Origin: Pontibacter litorisediminis
GTDB lineage: Bacteria > Bacteroidota > Bacteroidia > Cytophagales > Hymenobacteraceae
Assembly (NCBI RefSeq): GCF_029360645.1
Contig: NZ_JARDUA010000002.1
Coordinates: 186,001-250,000, forward strand
Direction of reading: 5' to 3'
Length of the DNA stretch: 64,000 nt
Shown: positions 36,015 to 45,083 of the stretch, in pieces
Layout of the letters: each line of letters starts with the position of its first letter
Numbering within the stretch: position 1 is the first letter of the stretch
Notes under the pieces: generated by a model
What the model was told of the DNA's origin: nothing
Seen by the model: only the letters and a program-made list of their open reading frames with translations
Database searches by the model: none
Program-made: the position numbers and the translations under genes

Positions 36015-36584
36015 ATGAAACGATACCTCATACTTCTCTTGCCCCTTCTCCTCTTTGCCCATGCTCCTACGCTGGCACAAAACAGGTACTTCACCAAAAC
36101 CGGGCACATCTGGTTTTTCTCCGATGCCCCTTTGGAGGATATAGAGGCACACAACCGCAAAGTGGTGTCGGTACTGGATAGGGGTACCGGGGAAATGGCA
36201 TTTTCGGTGCCAATGAAGGAGTTTCAGTTCCGGAAGTCCCTGATGCAAACCCACTTTAACGAAAACTATATGGAGTCTGACAAATACCCGAAGGCCACCT
36301 TCAAAGGAAAGATCACCAACATCCAGGAAGTTGATCTGAATAAGGAGGCAGCCTATAAGGTGCGGGTGACGGGGGTGCTCAACATCCACGGGAAGGACAA
36401 AGCCATAGACACCGTGGGGGTGCTGGAGGTGAAAGCGGGGCGGCTGCACGGCAGATCCACCTTCTCGGTTACCCCCCAGGAGTTTGATATTAAGATACCG
36501 CGGCTGGTGCGCAACAACATTGCCCGGCGCATCGACATCACCGTGGACGTAATTTACGAACCTCTACAGGGCAACAGCCTTTAG
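36015..36584 (+). CDS. YceI family periplasmic lipid-binding protein
   Basis: A 189-residue protein with a signal peptide (1-22, ending TLAQ). The YceI lipocalin-like barrel is recognisable: YFTKTGHIWFFSDAPLEDIE, MQTHFNENYMESDKYPKATF, then VTGVLNIHGKDKAIDTVG. Family members bind isoprenoids or fatty amides in the periplasm. It starts 9 bases after the cytochrome gene and ends 2 bases before the DUF5777 gene, so the three are co-transcribed. Confidence 0.92.
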   Translation: MKRYLILLLPLLLFAHAPTLAQNRYFTKTGHIWFFSDAPLEDIEAHNRKVVSVLDRGTGEMAFSVPMKEFQFRKSLMQTHFNENYMESDKYPKATFKGKITNIQEVDLNKEAAYKVRVTGVLNIHGKDKAIDTVGVLEVKAGRLHGRSTFSVTPQEFDIKIPRLVRNNIARRIDITVDVIYEPLQGNSL

Positions 36585-36586
36585 CT

Positions 36587-37480
36587 ATGATTAGGAAGTA
36601 TGTATTGATAGGAATTGGCTGCCTGGCCCTGCATGCGGCCCAGGCCCAGGACGATTTGCTGGAAATGGCCCAAGCCACCGACAGCGCCACCACAGGCCTG
36701 GTGACAGGCACCTTTAAAGCCACGCGCCTTGTGAACGGGCACTCCGTAGAAACCAACGGTGCGGGCGAGCTGCTCTTTCTCATCTCCCACCGGTTTGGCA
36801 CCCTGAACAGCGGCGCCTACGAGTTCTTCGGGCTCGACCAGGCCACCATTCGGCTGGGGCTGGAGTACGGCCTTACCGACAGGCTGACCGTGGGCATCGG
36901 GCGCAGCTCACTGGAGAAGACCTTCGACGGCTTTTTAAAGTATAAGCTCCTGCAGCAACAGGAAGGCGCAGGCGGCGCAGTGCCTGTTACGCTCACGCTG
37001 TTTACCAGCGCCGCCGTACGCTCATTAGATTGGCCGGAAGCAGAGCACAACTTCGACTTCGAGCACCGCCTCACCTATACTTACCAGGCACTGCTGGCAC
37101 GGAAATTCACAGAACGGCTCTCGCTCCAGCTCTCGCCCACCCTGGTGCACCGCAACCTGGTGCCCACCCGCCCCGAAGACACGAATGTTTACGCCCTGGG
37201 AGCCGGCGGCCGTTTTAAACTCACCCGCCGGACCTCTTTTAATGCCGAATATTACTACCTGCTTTCCGCCCAGACACGCGAAGACTTTCGGAACGCCCTC
37301 TCCCTCGGCTTCGATATTGAAACAGGTGGGCACGTGTTCCAGCTCATCTTCACCAACGCGCAGGGCATGGTCGAGAAATTTTTCGTGCCACAGAACACGG
37401 ACTACTGGTCCGACGGAGACATTTACTTTGGCTTTAACATCTCGCGCGTGTTTGACCTGAAGGGCGAAAAGCAGTGGTGA
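36587..37480 (+). CDS. DUF5777 outer-membrane beta-barrel protein
   Basis: A 297-residue protein with a signal peptide (1-21, ending AQAQ). The body is a series of amphipathic strands: GELLFLISHRFGTLNSGAYE, ATIRLGLEYGLTDRLTVGIG and the final NTDYWSDGDIYFGFNISRVF. This fits DUF5777, a Bacteroidota barrel family that travels with YceI and cytochrome genes. It is last in the operon, followed by the terminator at 37634. The gap to the next promoter (37481-37819) holds an inverted repeat TGTAAA/TTTACA (37589-37611) and no gene. Confidence 0.88.
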   Translation: MIRKYVLIGIGCLALHAAQAQDDLLEMAQATDSATTGLVTGTFKATRLVNGHSVETNGAGELLFLISHRFGTLNSGAYEFFGLDQATIRLGLEYGLTDRLTVGIGRSSLEKTFDGFLKYKLLQQQEGAGGAVPVTLTLFTSAAVRSLDWPEAEHNFDFEHRLTYTYQALLARKFTERLSLQLSPTLVHRNLVPTRPEDTNVYALGAGGRFKLTRRTSFNAEYYYLLSAQTREDFRNALSLGFDIETGGHVFQLIFTNAQGMVEKFFVPQNTDYWSDGDIYFGFNISRVFDLKGEKQW

Positions 37481-37633
37481 GAAGGCCGTGGTGGACCCCA
37501 TGGCGCCGGTTTTTCAATGACATGCCCCCTCTGCTTTGCCTCACCCTCCGACTTTCCAGGCTGCTCTTCGCGCAAATACTTAGCCTTGTGTAAATATTGA
37601 GCACGTTTACATCTCCCAATAAAACTTTGTAAA

Positions 37634-37661
37634 ACAGCCGCGCAAGATGTTGCGCGGCTGT
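37634..37661 (+). terminator. Terminator downstream of the CHRD-DUF5777 operon
   Basis: ACAGCCGCGCAA (37634-37645) pairs perfectly with TTGCGCGGCTGT (37650-37661) around GATG. It is followed by a weak T-rich stretch. It lies about 150 bases past the DUF5777 stop. Confidence 0.75.
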
Positions 37662-37819
37662 CGTGCTTTCTCCCCTGCCCTTGCAAGGTAGCAGAGGAGC
37701 CGCCTGGAACATCCCGCTAAACGTCTCCTGTTATCCTTCCTTCATCCACGAAATCAGCGGGTTTATATAATTTCCAGGGTAAAAGAGAAGGCACGCTTTC
37801 ACCGGTGGAAAAGTAATTC

Positions 37820-37827
37820 TAATTTTG
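37820..37827 (+). promoter_or_regulatory. Candidate promoter upstream of the TonB receptor operon
   Basis: TAATTTTG matches the -7 consensus TAnnTTTG exactly. TTTC sits near the -33 position (37797-37800) at about 19 bases. It drives the small frame at 37872 and probably the receptor. Confidence 0.55.
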
Positions 37828-37871
37828 CGGCCGGTTTGGGAGGGGGTAGTAAAATGGCCTGCTCCCAAACC

Positions 37872-38021
37872 ATGCGCAACGAATTACCTACTGTAAATAA
37901 AACCATGAAAAAAAGACTAGCGGCCCAGCTGGAGCCACTCCTATTCCGCCTGCTCAAGAGGCATGTGCACTACCTCAGGCTGGGCTCCTCTCCAACGCTT
38001 AGCCTGCTGTACCAGAAGTAG
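37872..38021 (+). CDS. Possible small leader protein before the TonB receptor
   Basis: A 49-codon frame (or 38 codons from the ATG at 37905, which reads MKKRLAAQLEPLLFRLLKRH). It lies 45 bases after a consensus -7 element and 170 bases before the receptor gene. It is basic and amphipathic, with no signal peptide. It may be a small protein, a translated leader or chance. Confidence 0.35.
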   Translation: MRNELPTVNKTMKKRLAAQLEPLLFRLLKRHVHYLRLGSSPTLSLLYQK

Positions 38022-38193
38022 GCAGGCCAGAGGCACAGTTACAGGCCTCTCGGGCAGTGCTCACTTATAATTTTATAACCAATTTACAGAATTGTATAAA
38101 AGGCTGGCCAACTGCACCAGCTACTTTTGCGCCGTGGTTTGGCTACAGCACGAGCCACGTCTTACGCAGCTACCATTACTACAAAATAAAACT

Positions 38194-40530
38194 ATGATGA
38201 AAAGTGTTTTTGCTTCGCTCCTGCTGCTGCTGTGCCTGCTCGCAACGGCAGCACAGGCGCAGGACAAGGTAACCGTGAGCGGTTACGTGAAAGACAAAGC
38301 CTCCGGCGAGGGGCTGATCGGTGCCGCCGTAAGCGTGCAGGAGCTGCCGGGCACCGGCATCACCACCAACGAGTACGGCTTCTACTCCCTGACGCTGCCC
38401 AAAGGCTCCTACACCCTGCTCTTCAACTACCTGGGCTACGTTACGGGCTGCAAAGCCATACAGCTCTCGGCCAGCCAGAAACTGGACACGGAGCTGAGCC
38501 AGAACAGCACCGCGCTGCAGGAAGTGGAGATCACCACCCGCAAGGAAGACAACAACGTGCGAAGTATGGAGATGAGCACCCTGAAGATGCAGGTGTCGGA
38601 GATCAAAAGCATGCCGGCCCTGCTCGGCGAGGTAGACATCGTGAAGGCCATCCAAATGATGCCGGGCGTGCAGAACGCCGGCGAGGGCACCTCGGGCTTC
38701 TACGTGCGCGGCGGCGGAGCTGACCAGAACCTGATCCTGCTCGACGAGGCGCCGGTGTACAATGCCTCCCACCTGATGGGCTTCTTCTCGGTATTCAACG
38801 CCGATGCCATTAAAGATGTGCAACTCTACAAGGGCGGCATTCCGGCGCAGCACGGCGGCCGGCTCTCCTCGCTGCTCGACATCCGCATGAAGGAAGGCAA
38901 CAACCAGAAAACGGAAGTATCGGGCGGCATCGGCACCATCTCCAGCCGCCTGACCGTGGAGGCACCGATCGTCAAAGACAAAAGCTCGTTTATCCTTTCC
39001 GGCCGCCGCACTTACGCCGATGTGTTCTTTGGCCTGAGCAGCGACGAGAACATCAAGGGCAACGATTTATACTTCTACGACCTGAACGCCAAGGTGAACT
39101 ATACCCTAAATGACAAGAACCGCCTGTTCGTGTCGGGCTACTTTGGCCGCGACGTGGCCGCCACAGACGACTTTATGATGAACTGGGGCAACGCCACCGC
39201 CACCGTGCGCTGGAACCACCTTTTCAACGACAGGCTGTTCTCCAACACCACCTTCATCTTCTCGGACTTTGACTACGCCCTGGGCTCCAAGGCAGAGGAG
39301 TCGGAGTTCACCTGGAAGTCGCACATCAAAGACTACGGCATCAAGAACGACTATACGTACTTCCTGAACCCGAAGAACCAGCTGCGCTTTGGCCTGCACG
39401 TGACCTACCACAACTTTATGCCGGCCGAGGTGAAGCCGGGCGAGAAGTCGTACGTGAACGAGCTGAAGCTGAACGCCACCAGCGCTCTGGAAGGAGCCCT
39501 GTACCTGAGCAATGAGCACCAGATTTCCGACAGGCTGACGCTGGATTACGGCCTGCGCCTCTCCAGCTTCACCAACATGGGCCCGGGCAACGTGTACCTA
39601 TACGACGAGAGTTTCGAGACGCCGGTTGACACCGTGAAGTACAGCCGCTTTGAGAAGATCAAGCAGTACGGCGGGCTGGAGCCGCGCATCGCTGCCAAGT
39701 ATGAGCTCAGCGAGGTAAGCTCCATCAAGGCTTCCTACAACCGCACACTGCAGTACCTGCACCAGGTGTCCAACTCCACCTCGGCCATGCCTTTTGATGT
39801 GTGGATCCCGAGCAGCACCTACGTAAAGCCGCAGGTGGCCGACCAGGTGGCGGCGGGCTACTTCCGCAACTTTGCCGACAACATGTTTGAGGGGTCGGTG
39901 GAAGTATACTACAAGTGGATGGACAACCAGATCGACTACAAGGACTATGCGGAGATCTTCCTGAACGAGCGACTGGAGACGGAGCTGCTGCGCGGCACCG
40001 GCGAGGCCTATGGGGCGGAGTTCTACCTGCGCAAGCAGAAGGGCCTGCTCACCGGTTGGCTGAGCTATACCTTGTCGAAGACGGAGCGCACGGTGCCGGG
40101 CATCAACAACGGCAACCCCTACCCGCTGCGCCACGACCGCCGCCACTCCGGCAACCTGGTGCTGGCCTACCAGTTCAGCCCGAGCATCAACTTCGGCGCC
40201 AACTGGACCTACAGCACCGGCGGGGCCATCACCATGCCGGTGGGCAAGTATGAGTACAACGGCAAAACCTACCCGGTATACTCCGAGCGCAACGGCTACC
40301 GCCTGCCTGCCTACCACCGCCTCGACCTGTCGGCCACCTATGAGAAGCCGCGCAACGAGTTCAGGAAGTACAGCAGCTCCTGGACCCTGAGCATCTACAA
40401 CGCCTACGCCCGCAAGAACGCGTTCTCCATCTATTTCCGCGAGAACGAGGACGACAGAACCCGGACCGAAGCCGTGAAGACCTACCTGTTCGGCTTCCTG
40501 CCCTCGCTTACCTACAACTTCAAGTTCTAA
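38194..40530 (+). CDS. TonB-dependent outer-membrane receptor with carboxypeptidase-like N-domain
   Basis: About 778 residues from the ATG at 38194; a second ATG follows immediately. The signal peptide (about 1-23) ends AQAQ. An N-terminal CarboxypepD_reg-like beta domain (about 25-110) has VSGYVKDKASGEGLIGAAVS and YTLLFNYLGY. The plug (about 115-240) has PALLGEVDIVKAIQMMPGVQ, YVRGGGADQNLILLDEAPVY and LYKGGIPAQHGGRLSSLLDI. The barrel ends in FLPSLTYNFKF. It imports or binds a large ligand; the partner is the DUF4249 lipoprotein downstream. No SusD is adjacent. Confidence 0.93.
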   Translation: MMKSVFASLLLLLCLLATAAQAQDKVTVSGYVKDKASGEGLIGAAVSVQELPGTGITTNEYGFYSLTLPKGSYTLLFNYLGYVTGCKAIQLSASQKLDTELSQNSTALQEVEITTRKEDNNVRSMEMSTLKMQVSEIKSMPALLGEVDIVKAIQMMPGVQNAGEGTSGFYVRGGGADQNLILLDEAPVYNASHLMGFFSVFNADAIKDVQLYKGGIPAQHGGRLSSLLDIRMKEGNNQKTEVSGGIGTISSRLTVEAPIVKDKSSFILSGRRTYADVFFGLSSDENIKGNDLYFYDLNAKVNYTLNDKNRLFVSGYFGRDVAATDDFMMNWGNATATVRWNHLFNDRLFSNTTFIFSDFDYALGSKAEESEFTWKSHIKDYGIKNDYTYFLNPKNQLRFGLHVTYHNFMPAEVKPGEKSYVNELKLNATSALEGALYLSNEHQISDRLTLDYGLRLSSFTNMGPGNVYLYDESFETPVDTVKYSRFEKIKQYGGLEPRIAAKYELSEVSSIKASYNRTLQYLHQVSNSTSAMPFDVWIPSSTYVKPQVADQVAAGYFRNFADNMFEGSVEVYYKWMDNQIDYKDYAEIFLNERLETELLRGTGEAYGAEFYLRKQKGLLTGWLSYTLSKTERTVPGINNGNPYPLRHDRRHSGNLVLAYQFSPSINFGANWTYSTGGAITMPVGKYEYNGKTYPVYSERNGYRLPAYHRLDLSATYEKPRNEFRKYSSSWTLSIYNAYARKNAFSIYFRENEDDRTRTEAVKTYLFGFLPSLTYNFKF

Positions 40531-40548
40531 CAGAAAGACCATACCACT

Positions 40549-41343
40549 ATGAAAAAGATACTTTTATACTTTGCCGCCATGCTGGTGCTGGGCCTGACCA
40601 GCTGCGAGGAAGTCATCGACTATGAACTGAAGACGGCTGACACCAAGCTGGTGGTGGAGGGGCTGATCACGGACCAGCCGGGGCCCTACCACGTGCGCCT
40701 GACGACCACCAAAGGCTACCTGGCCGAAGGCCTGACGCCCGGCGTGAACGGGGCGCTGGTGATCATCTCGGACAACCACGGCACCACCGACACCCTGAGG
40801 CAGGTAAGCGAGGGCCTGTACCAGACAAGCAAGCTGCAGGGCACCCCCGGCCATACGTACTACCTGCGGGCTGTGGTGAACGGGCAGGAGTATACGGCGC
40901 AGAGCTACATGCCATCCGTTGCGCCCATCGACTCGCTGACCTTTGAGTACCAGACGGCCATGGATGAGGAAGACGAGGGCTACCACCCCATCATCCACTT
41001 CGGCGACCCACAGGGCAAAGGCAACTACTACCGCTGGAATGTGGTCGTGAACGGTGTACCGGAGCCCGACGAATTGGCCGTGCTGAGCGATGAGCTGTAT
41101 GACGGCAGCTACGGCCACGCCGATATGGGCTTTGCCCTCCAGAAAGGCGATAAGCTGAAAGTGGAAATGTATGGCATCGACAAACCGGCCTACAAATTCT
41201 GGCTGGCGCTCGTAAACCAGCAAAATGCCTCCGGCGGACCGTTTGAGAGCACCCCGGCCAATGCCCCCGGCAATATCTCGGGCGGCGCCATCGGCTACTT
41301 CGGGGCCTCAGCCGTTACGGTTATGGAGGGCGTGGTGGAGTAG
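40549..41343 (+). CDS. DUF4249 lipoprotein, partner of the TonB receptor
   Basis: A 264-residue lipoprotein with lipobox LTSC followed by EEVIDYEL. The DUF4249 pattern is clear: TKLVVEGLITDQPGPYHVRL near the start, an Ig-like first half (LTPGVNGALVIISDNHGT, GTPGHTYYLRAVVNG), and a C-terminal QQNASGGPFESTPANAPGNI. DUF4249 proteins are regularly encoded next to a TonB receptor without SusD and may take its place on the surface. It starts 18 bases after the receptor, and a terminator follows. Confidence 0.9.
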   Translation: MKKILLYFAAMLVLGLTSCEEVIDYELKTADTKLVVEGLITDQPGPYHVRLTTTKGYLAEGLTPGVNGALVIISDNHGTTDTLRQVSEGLYQTSKLQGTPGHTYYLRAVVNGQEYTAQSYMPSVAPIDSLTFEYQTAMDEEDEGYHPIIHFGDPQGKGNYYRWNVVVNGVPEPDELAVLSDELYDGSYGHADMGFALQKGDKLKVEMYGIDKPAYKFWLALVNQQNASGGPFESTPANAPGNISGGAIGYFGASAVTVMEGVVE

Positions 41344-41369
41344 CTGCCGTTTGCACTAAAGATTACAGG

Positions 41370-41402
41370 AAGCCTCTCTGCCTCATGCGGAGGGGCTTTT
41401 TA
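41370..41402 (+). terminator. Terminator of the TonB/DUF4249 operon
   Basis: AAGCCTCTC (41370-41378) pairs with GAGGGGCTT (41390-41398) with one G-U pair, followed by TTTT. The T run continues into a TATACTT heptamer (41401). Confidence 0.8.
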
Positions 41403-41580
41403 TACTTTGGTGCGGCCTGTTTAGCTGTGCCGCCTGCCTAAGCAGCTGCTGCGGCGGCGGAGGCATCCTTCTAAAAACTGCCCATAAAGCTTCCATCAAA
41501 GCAACATCCTGTATAACTTAAATCTTGTAGCGGCCCAACTGAGCTTTTGAACGCTACAGACACTATTTATACTTTTACGC

Positions 41581-43029
41581 ATGAGCCTATTAAAAGCGCA
41601 GGACCAGCCTGCAACCACCATAGCCCGGAAAGCTTTCGAGCAGCACAGCACTTATAAGGAGCAGGCGCTGCAGCACCGCCGCTTTAAGCACCAGGACATT
41701 GTGCCGCTACTGGAGCGGCTCAGGCAGCACCCGCTGTTTGAGGTGCAGGTGGCGGGGCAATCGGTAGAGCAGCGCGACATATACCTGGTAAAGGCAGGCA
41801 CCGGCAAAACAAAAGTGATGCTGTGGTCGCAGATGCACGGCGACGAGCCCACCGCCACCATGGCCCTCTTCGACCTGTTCAATTTCCTGCAGCAGTCCGA
41901 CGAGCTGGACCCGGTGCGCAGGCAGCTACTGGAGAACACGACTTTATACTTTGTGCCTATGCTGAACCCCGACGGGGCCGAGCGCTACACGCGCCACAAC
42001 GCCCTGGAGATAGACCTGAACCGCGATGCGCTACGGCTGCAGAGCCCCGAGGCACGCCTGCTCAAGGGCCTGCGCGACAGCCTGAACCCGGAGTTCGGCT
42101 TTAACCTGCACGACCAGAGCCGCTACTATACCGTGGGCACTACCCCCATGCCCGCCACCATTTCTTTTCTGGCGCCGGCCTTCGATTACGACCAAACGGT
42201 GAACGAAGTGCGCGAGCGGGCCATGCGCACCATCGTGGGCATGAATGAGGCCTTGCAGCAGCTGGTTCCGGGGCATGTGGCCAAGTATTCCGATGAGTTT
42301 GAACCGCGGGCCTTTGGCGATAATATCCAGAAGTGGGGCACCAGCCTCATCCTGATCGAGTCGGGCGGCTACCCTAGCGACCCGGAGAAGCAGGTGATCC
42401 GACAGCTCAACTTTGCCTCCATTGTATCCGCCTTGCACCTGATCTCGGGCAATGGTTACACCAACTACGAGCTGGAGGATTATTATAAGATTCCGGAGAA
42501 CGAGCGCAACCTGTACGACCTGGTGCTGCGCAACGTGCGCTATACCAGAAGCGGCCACGACGTGCTGCTGGATATCGGTATCTTTCGGGAGGAGGTGGAG
42601 GCGCCCGTGGCCAAAGGCTTTTACCACAGCAGCACCGTGGACCAGATCGGCGACCTGAGCGTGTTCCACGGGTATGAGGAGGTGGATGCCAGCGGCCTGA
42701 CCCTGGTGCCGGGCAAAGTATACCAAGTCCCTTTCAAGCGGGTAGAAGACCTGAAACCCCACCAGGCCAAAAGCTTGCTCGAAGAAGGCTACACTACGGT
42801 GCAGGTAGAGGAACTGCCGGCTGATGCCGGAAGTATAAATCCGCTGGAGCTGCCGCTCAACATTACCCGTACTGCCTCCGAAAAGGCAAGCCATGAGCTA
42901 CTCCTGGAAAACAGCGCCAACTTTACGCTTAAAGATGCCCAGGGCAAACTGCGCTACGCTATTTTGAATGGTTTTGTATACGACCTGCACGGCGACAGGC
43001 CCGAACTGTTCCATGGGCTGGTACTGTAG
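41581..43029 (+). CDS. M14 family zinc carboxypeptidase
   Basis: A 482-residue protein without a signal peptide, so probably cytoplasmic unless exported otherwise. The zinc ligands are His86 and Glu89 in SQMHGDEPTATM and His177 in FGFNLHDQSRYY. The NPDGAERYTRHNALEIDLNR stretch is the substrate-binding part, and LILIESGGYPSDPEK (about 257-271) supplies the general base Glu. The C-terminal 170 residues form an extra domain with beta character. Substrate unknown. It is monocistronic. Confidence 0.9.
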   Translation: MSLLKAQDQPATTIARKAFEQHSTYKEQALQHRRFKHQDIVPLLERLRQHPLFEVQVAGQSVEQRDIYLVKAGTGKTKVMLWSQMHGDEPTATMALFDLFNFLQQSDELDPVRRQLLENTTLYFVPMLNPDGAERYTRHNALEIDLNRDALRLQSPEARLLKGLRDSLNPEFGFNLHDQSRYYTVGTTPMPATISFLAPAFDYDQTVNEVRERAMRTIVGMNEALQQLVPGHVAKYSDEFEPRAFGDNIQKWGTSLILIESGGYPSDPEKQVIRQLNFASIVSALHLISGNGYTNYELEDYYKIPENERNLYDLVLRNVRYTRSGHDVLLDIGIFREEVEAPVAKGFYHSSTVDQIGDLSVFHGYEEVDASGLTLVPGKVYQVPFKRVEDLKPHQAKSLLEEGYTTVQVEELPADAGSINPLELPLNITRTASEKASHELLLENSANFTLKDAQGKLRYAILNGFVYDLHGDRPELFHGLVL

Positions 43030-43061
43030 CCGCATGTTGTGCTCCGGAAGCTGAAAGATGC

Positions 43062-43101
43062 AAAAAAACCATTGGTCCTGCACCGGGGCCAATGGTTTTT
43101 C
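43062..43101. terminator. Bidirectional-type terminator after the M14 gene
   Basis: AAAAACCATTGG (43064-43075) pairs perfectly with CCAATGGTTTTT (43089-43100). It has A on the left and T on the right of the stem, 35 bases past the stop. Confidence 0.85.
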
Positions 43102-43158
43102 TTATAGCGGCTTTGTATCTTACAGGCTAAATCTGAACCAACCCCAACCTTTTCACCG

Positions 43159-44391
43159 ATGGTTTTAAACTACCTGTGGGCGATCTTCTTTCTGGTTGCC
43201 TTTGCAATTGCGCTGTTCCAACTCATCTTTTTTAACGATACCGAAATATTCCAGAAACTCGTTGCCAGCACCTTCGACAACGCCAAGCTGGGCTTCGAAA
43301 TCTCGCTGGGGCTTACGGGCGTGATGACGCTCTGGCTGGGCCTGATGAAAGTAGGTGAAAAAGGAGGCGTGGTCGCCATACTCGCCCGCCTGGTGGGCCC
43401 GTTCTTCCACCGCCTGTTCCCCGAGATTCCGAACCGGCACCCGGTCTTCGGCTCTATTCTGATGAACTTCTCGGCCAACATGCTGGGCCTGGACAATGCG
43501 GCCACTCCCCTGGGCCTGAAGGCCATGAAGGAGATGCAGGAGCTCAACCCGGACAAAGAGACCGCCTCCAATGCGCAGATTATGTTCCTGGTGCTCAACA
43601 CCTCCGGCCTCACCATCATTCCGATCAGCATCATGGTGTTCCGGGCGCAGCTCGGCGCCGCCGACCCCTCGGATATCTTCATCCCCATACTTTTAGCCAC
43701 GTTCTTTGCCACCTTGGTCGGCCTGATCGCCGTGGCCCTGTACCAACGCATCAACCTGTTCGACAAGGTGATATTGGCTTACCTGGGTACGCTGCTGGTG
43801 CTGATCAGCGGCCTGATGTACTATTTCTCCATCATCCCGCAAGAGCAGGTGAGCGTCATCTCCACGGTGGCCAGCAACGTCATCCTTTTCTCCATCATCA
43901 TCTCCTTTATCGGGCTGGCGCTGGTGCGGAAGGTAAACGTGTACGAGGCCTTTATCGAGGGTGCCAAAGAAGGTTTCACCGTCGCCATCACCATCATCCC
44001 ATACCTGGTGGCTATACTTGTGGCCATAGGTGTGTTCCGTACCTCCGGGGCCCTGGATATGCTGGTGGACGGCATCGCCTACGTGATCGGGTTGACAGGC
44101 ATGAACACTGACTTTGTGCCGGCCTTGCCGGTTGCCTTCATGAAGCCCTTGAGCGGCAGCGGCGCCAGAGGCCTGATGGTAGAGGCGATGACGAACTATG
44201 GGGCTGACTCCTTTGTAGGACGCATGGCCTCTGTTTTCCAGGGCTCCACCGAAACCACGTTTTATATCCTGGCGGTTTACTTCGGCTCGGTGGGCGTGCG
44301 CAAGTCCCGCTACGCGCTAACCTGCGGGCTTTTGGCAGACTTTGCCGGAGTGATCGCCGCTATCTTTATCGCCTACCTGTTCTTCCATTAG
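43159..44391 (+). CDS. Fused SpmA/SpmB-like nucleoside-recognition membrane protein
   Basis: A 410-residue inner-membrane protein with two Gate domains. The N-terminal SpmA-like half (about 1-200) has MKVGEKGGVVAILARLVGPF and GSILMNFSANMLGLDNAATP. The SpmB-like half (about 225-410) has EAFIEGAKEGFTVAITIIPY and MKPLSGSGARGLMVEAMTNY. In sporulating Firmicutes SpmA and SpmB are separate and act in spore core dehydration. In Bacteroidota the fused form's role is unknown, probably transport. Confidence 0.9.
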   Translation: MVLNYLWAIFFLVAFAIALFQLIFFNDTEIFQKLVASTFDNAKLGFEISLGLTGVMTLWLGLMKVGEKGGVVAILARLVGPFFHRLFPEIPNRHPVFGSILMNFSANMLGLDNAATPLGLKAMKEMQELNPDKETASNAQIMFLVLNTSGLTIIPISIMVFRAQLGAADPSDIFIPILLATFFATLVGLIAVALYQRINLFDKVILAYLGTLLVLISGLMYYFSIIPQEQVSVISTVASNVILFSIIISFIGLALVRKVNVYEAFIEGAKEGFTVAITIIPYLVAILVAIGVFRTSGALDMLVDGIAYVIGLTGMNTDFVPALPVAFMKPLSGSGARGLMVEAMTNYGADSFVGRMASVFQGSTETTFYILAVYFGSVGVRKSRYALTCGLLADFAGVIAAIFIAYLFFH

Positions 44392-44432
44392 CCAGGCGGC
44401 ACTCGATGCTTTGCTACAGCAGTGTAGCTAGC

Positions 44433-45035
44433 TTATGCGTGCAGCACTTCCATAGGCTGCCCTTGCTTCTGGGAAAGCATGCGTCTGGCCGCATCCGAGG
44501 CGACAATCAGGCCACCGGCCATCATGATCACGTCCTTCAGCACCAGGCGCCCTGCTCCCGACAAATAGGGGAAACCATGCTCCGGCCCGCCCAGGTCAGG
44601 CACGTATACTTCCGGGGTCGTGATCAGAAACGAGAGCGTGACCAGCGACATGCCGAAGGTCAGCAGGCCGCCCAGTAGGCCCAGCTTGGCGTTGAAGATG
44701 CCCAGCAGCGTTAAGGTGCCGATGGCAATGATCACCGCGCCCAGCGCGTAAGAGAAAGCATAGGTGTTGTTCTCCCGGTGCCAGGCAATGTTCTGGGGCA
44801 CCACTTCTCCTTCCTTGTTTTTATACCTGGCATACTCCGGAGCCTCTTTGCTGTAGAAGAAACTCATTACCGGGCTGTTGGCCACAAAAGGCACGATGCC
44901 GTCCGCCTCGTACTGGAAGGCCTTTAGCCCCCCGATCCAGGCCATGACGATGAAAATGGAAATGCGGATGAAATGAATGAAGTAGCGCTGGGCATCCGCT
45001 AACTGAACAAGCAGGTTTTGTGTGAGATCTTTCAT
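44433..45035 (-). CDS. DUF417 (YkgB-like) membrane protein
   Basis: A 200-residue protein with four membrane helices and the family opening FIHFIRISIFIVMAWIGGLK followed by YEADGIVPFVANSPVMSFFY. The role of DUF417 is not established; members are often found beside redox or stress regulators. It starts 48 bases after the AraC-type regulator on the same strand, so it may be its target or part of the same transcript. Confidence 0.9.
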   Translation of the reverse strand: MKDLTQNLLVQLADAQRYFIHFIRISIFIVMAWIGGLKAFQYEADGIVPFVANSPVMSFFYSKEAPEYARYKNKEGEVVPQNIAWHRENNTYAFSYALGAVIIAIGTLTLLGIFNAKLGLLGGLLTFGMSLVTLSFLITTPEVYVPDLGGPEHGFPYLSGAGRLVLKDVIMMAGGLIVASDAARRMLSQKQGQPMEVLHA

Positions 45036-45083
45036 GCTGCAAACCTACTTTATACTTTGCCCCGGCAACATGGACAGATTTTT

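Noticed and set aside
39598..40542. Long minus-strand frame (314 codons) inside the TonB receptor gene
   Set aside because: It lies wholly antisense to a clear receptor, has Val/Ala/Gly-biased low-information sequence typical of the complement of GC-rich coding DNA, and matches no family pattern.
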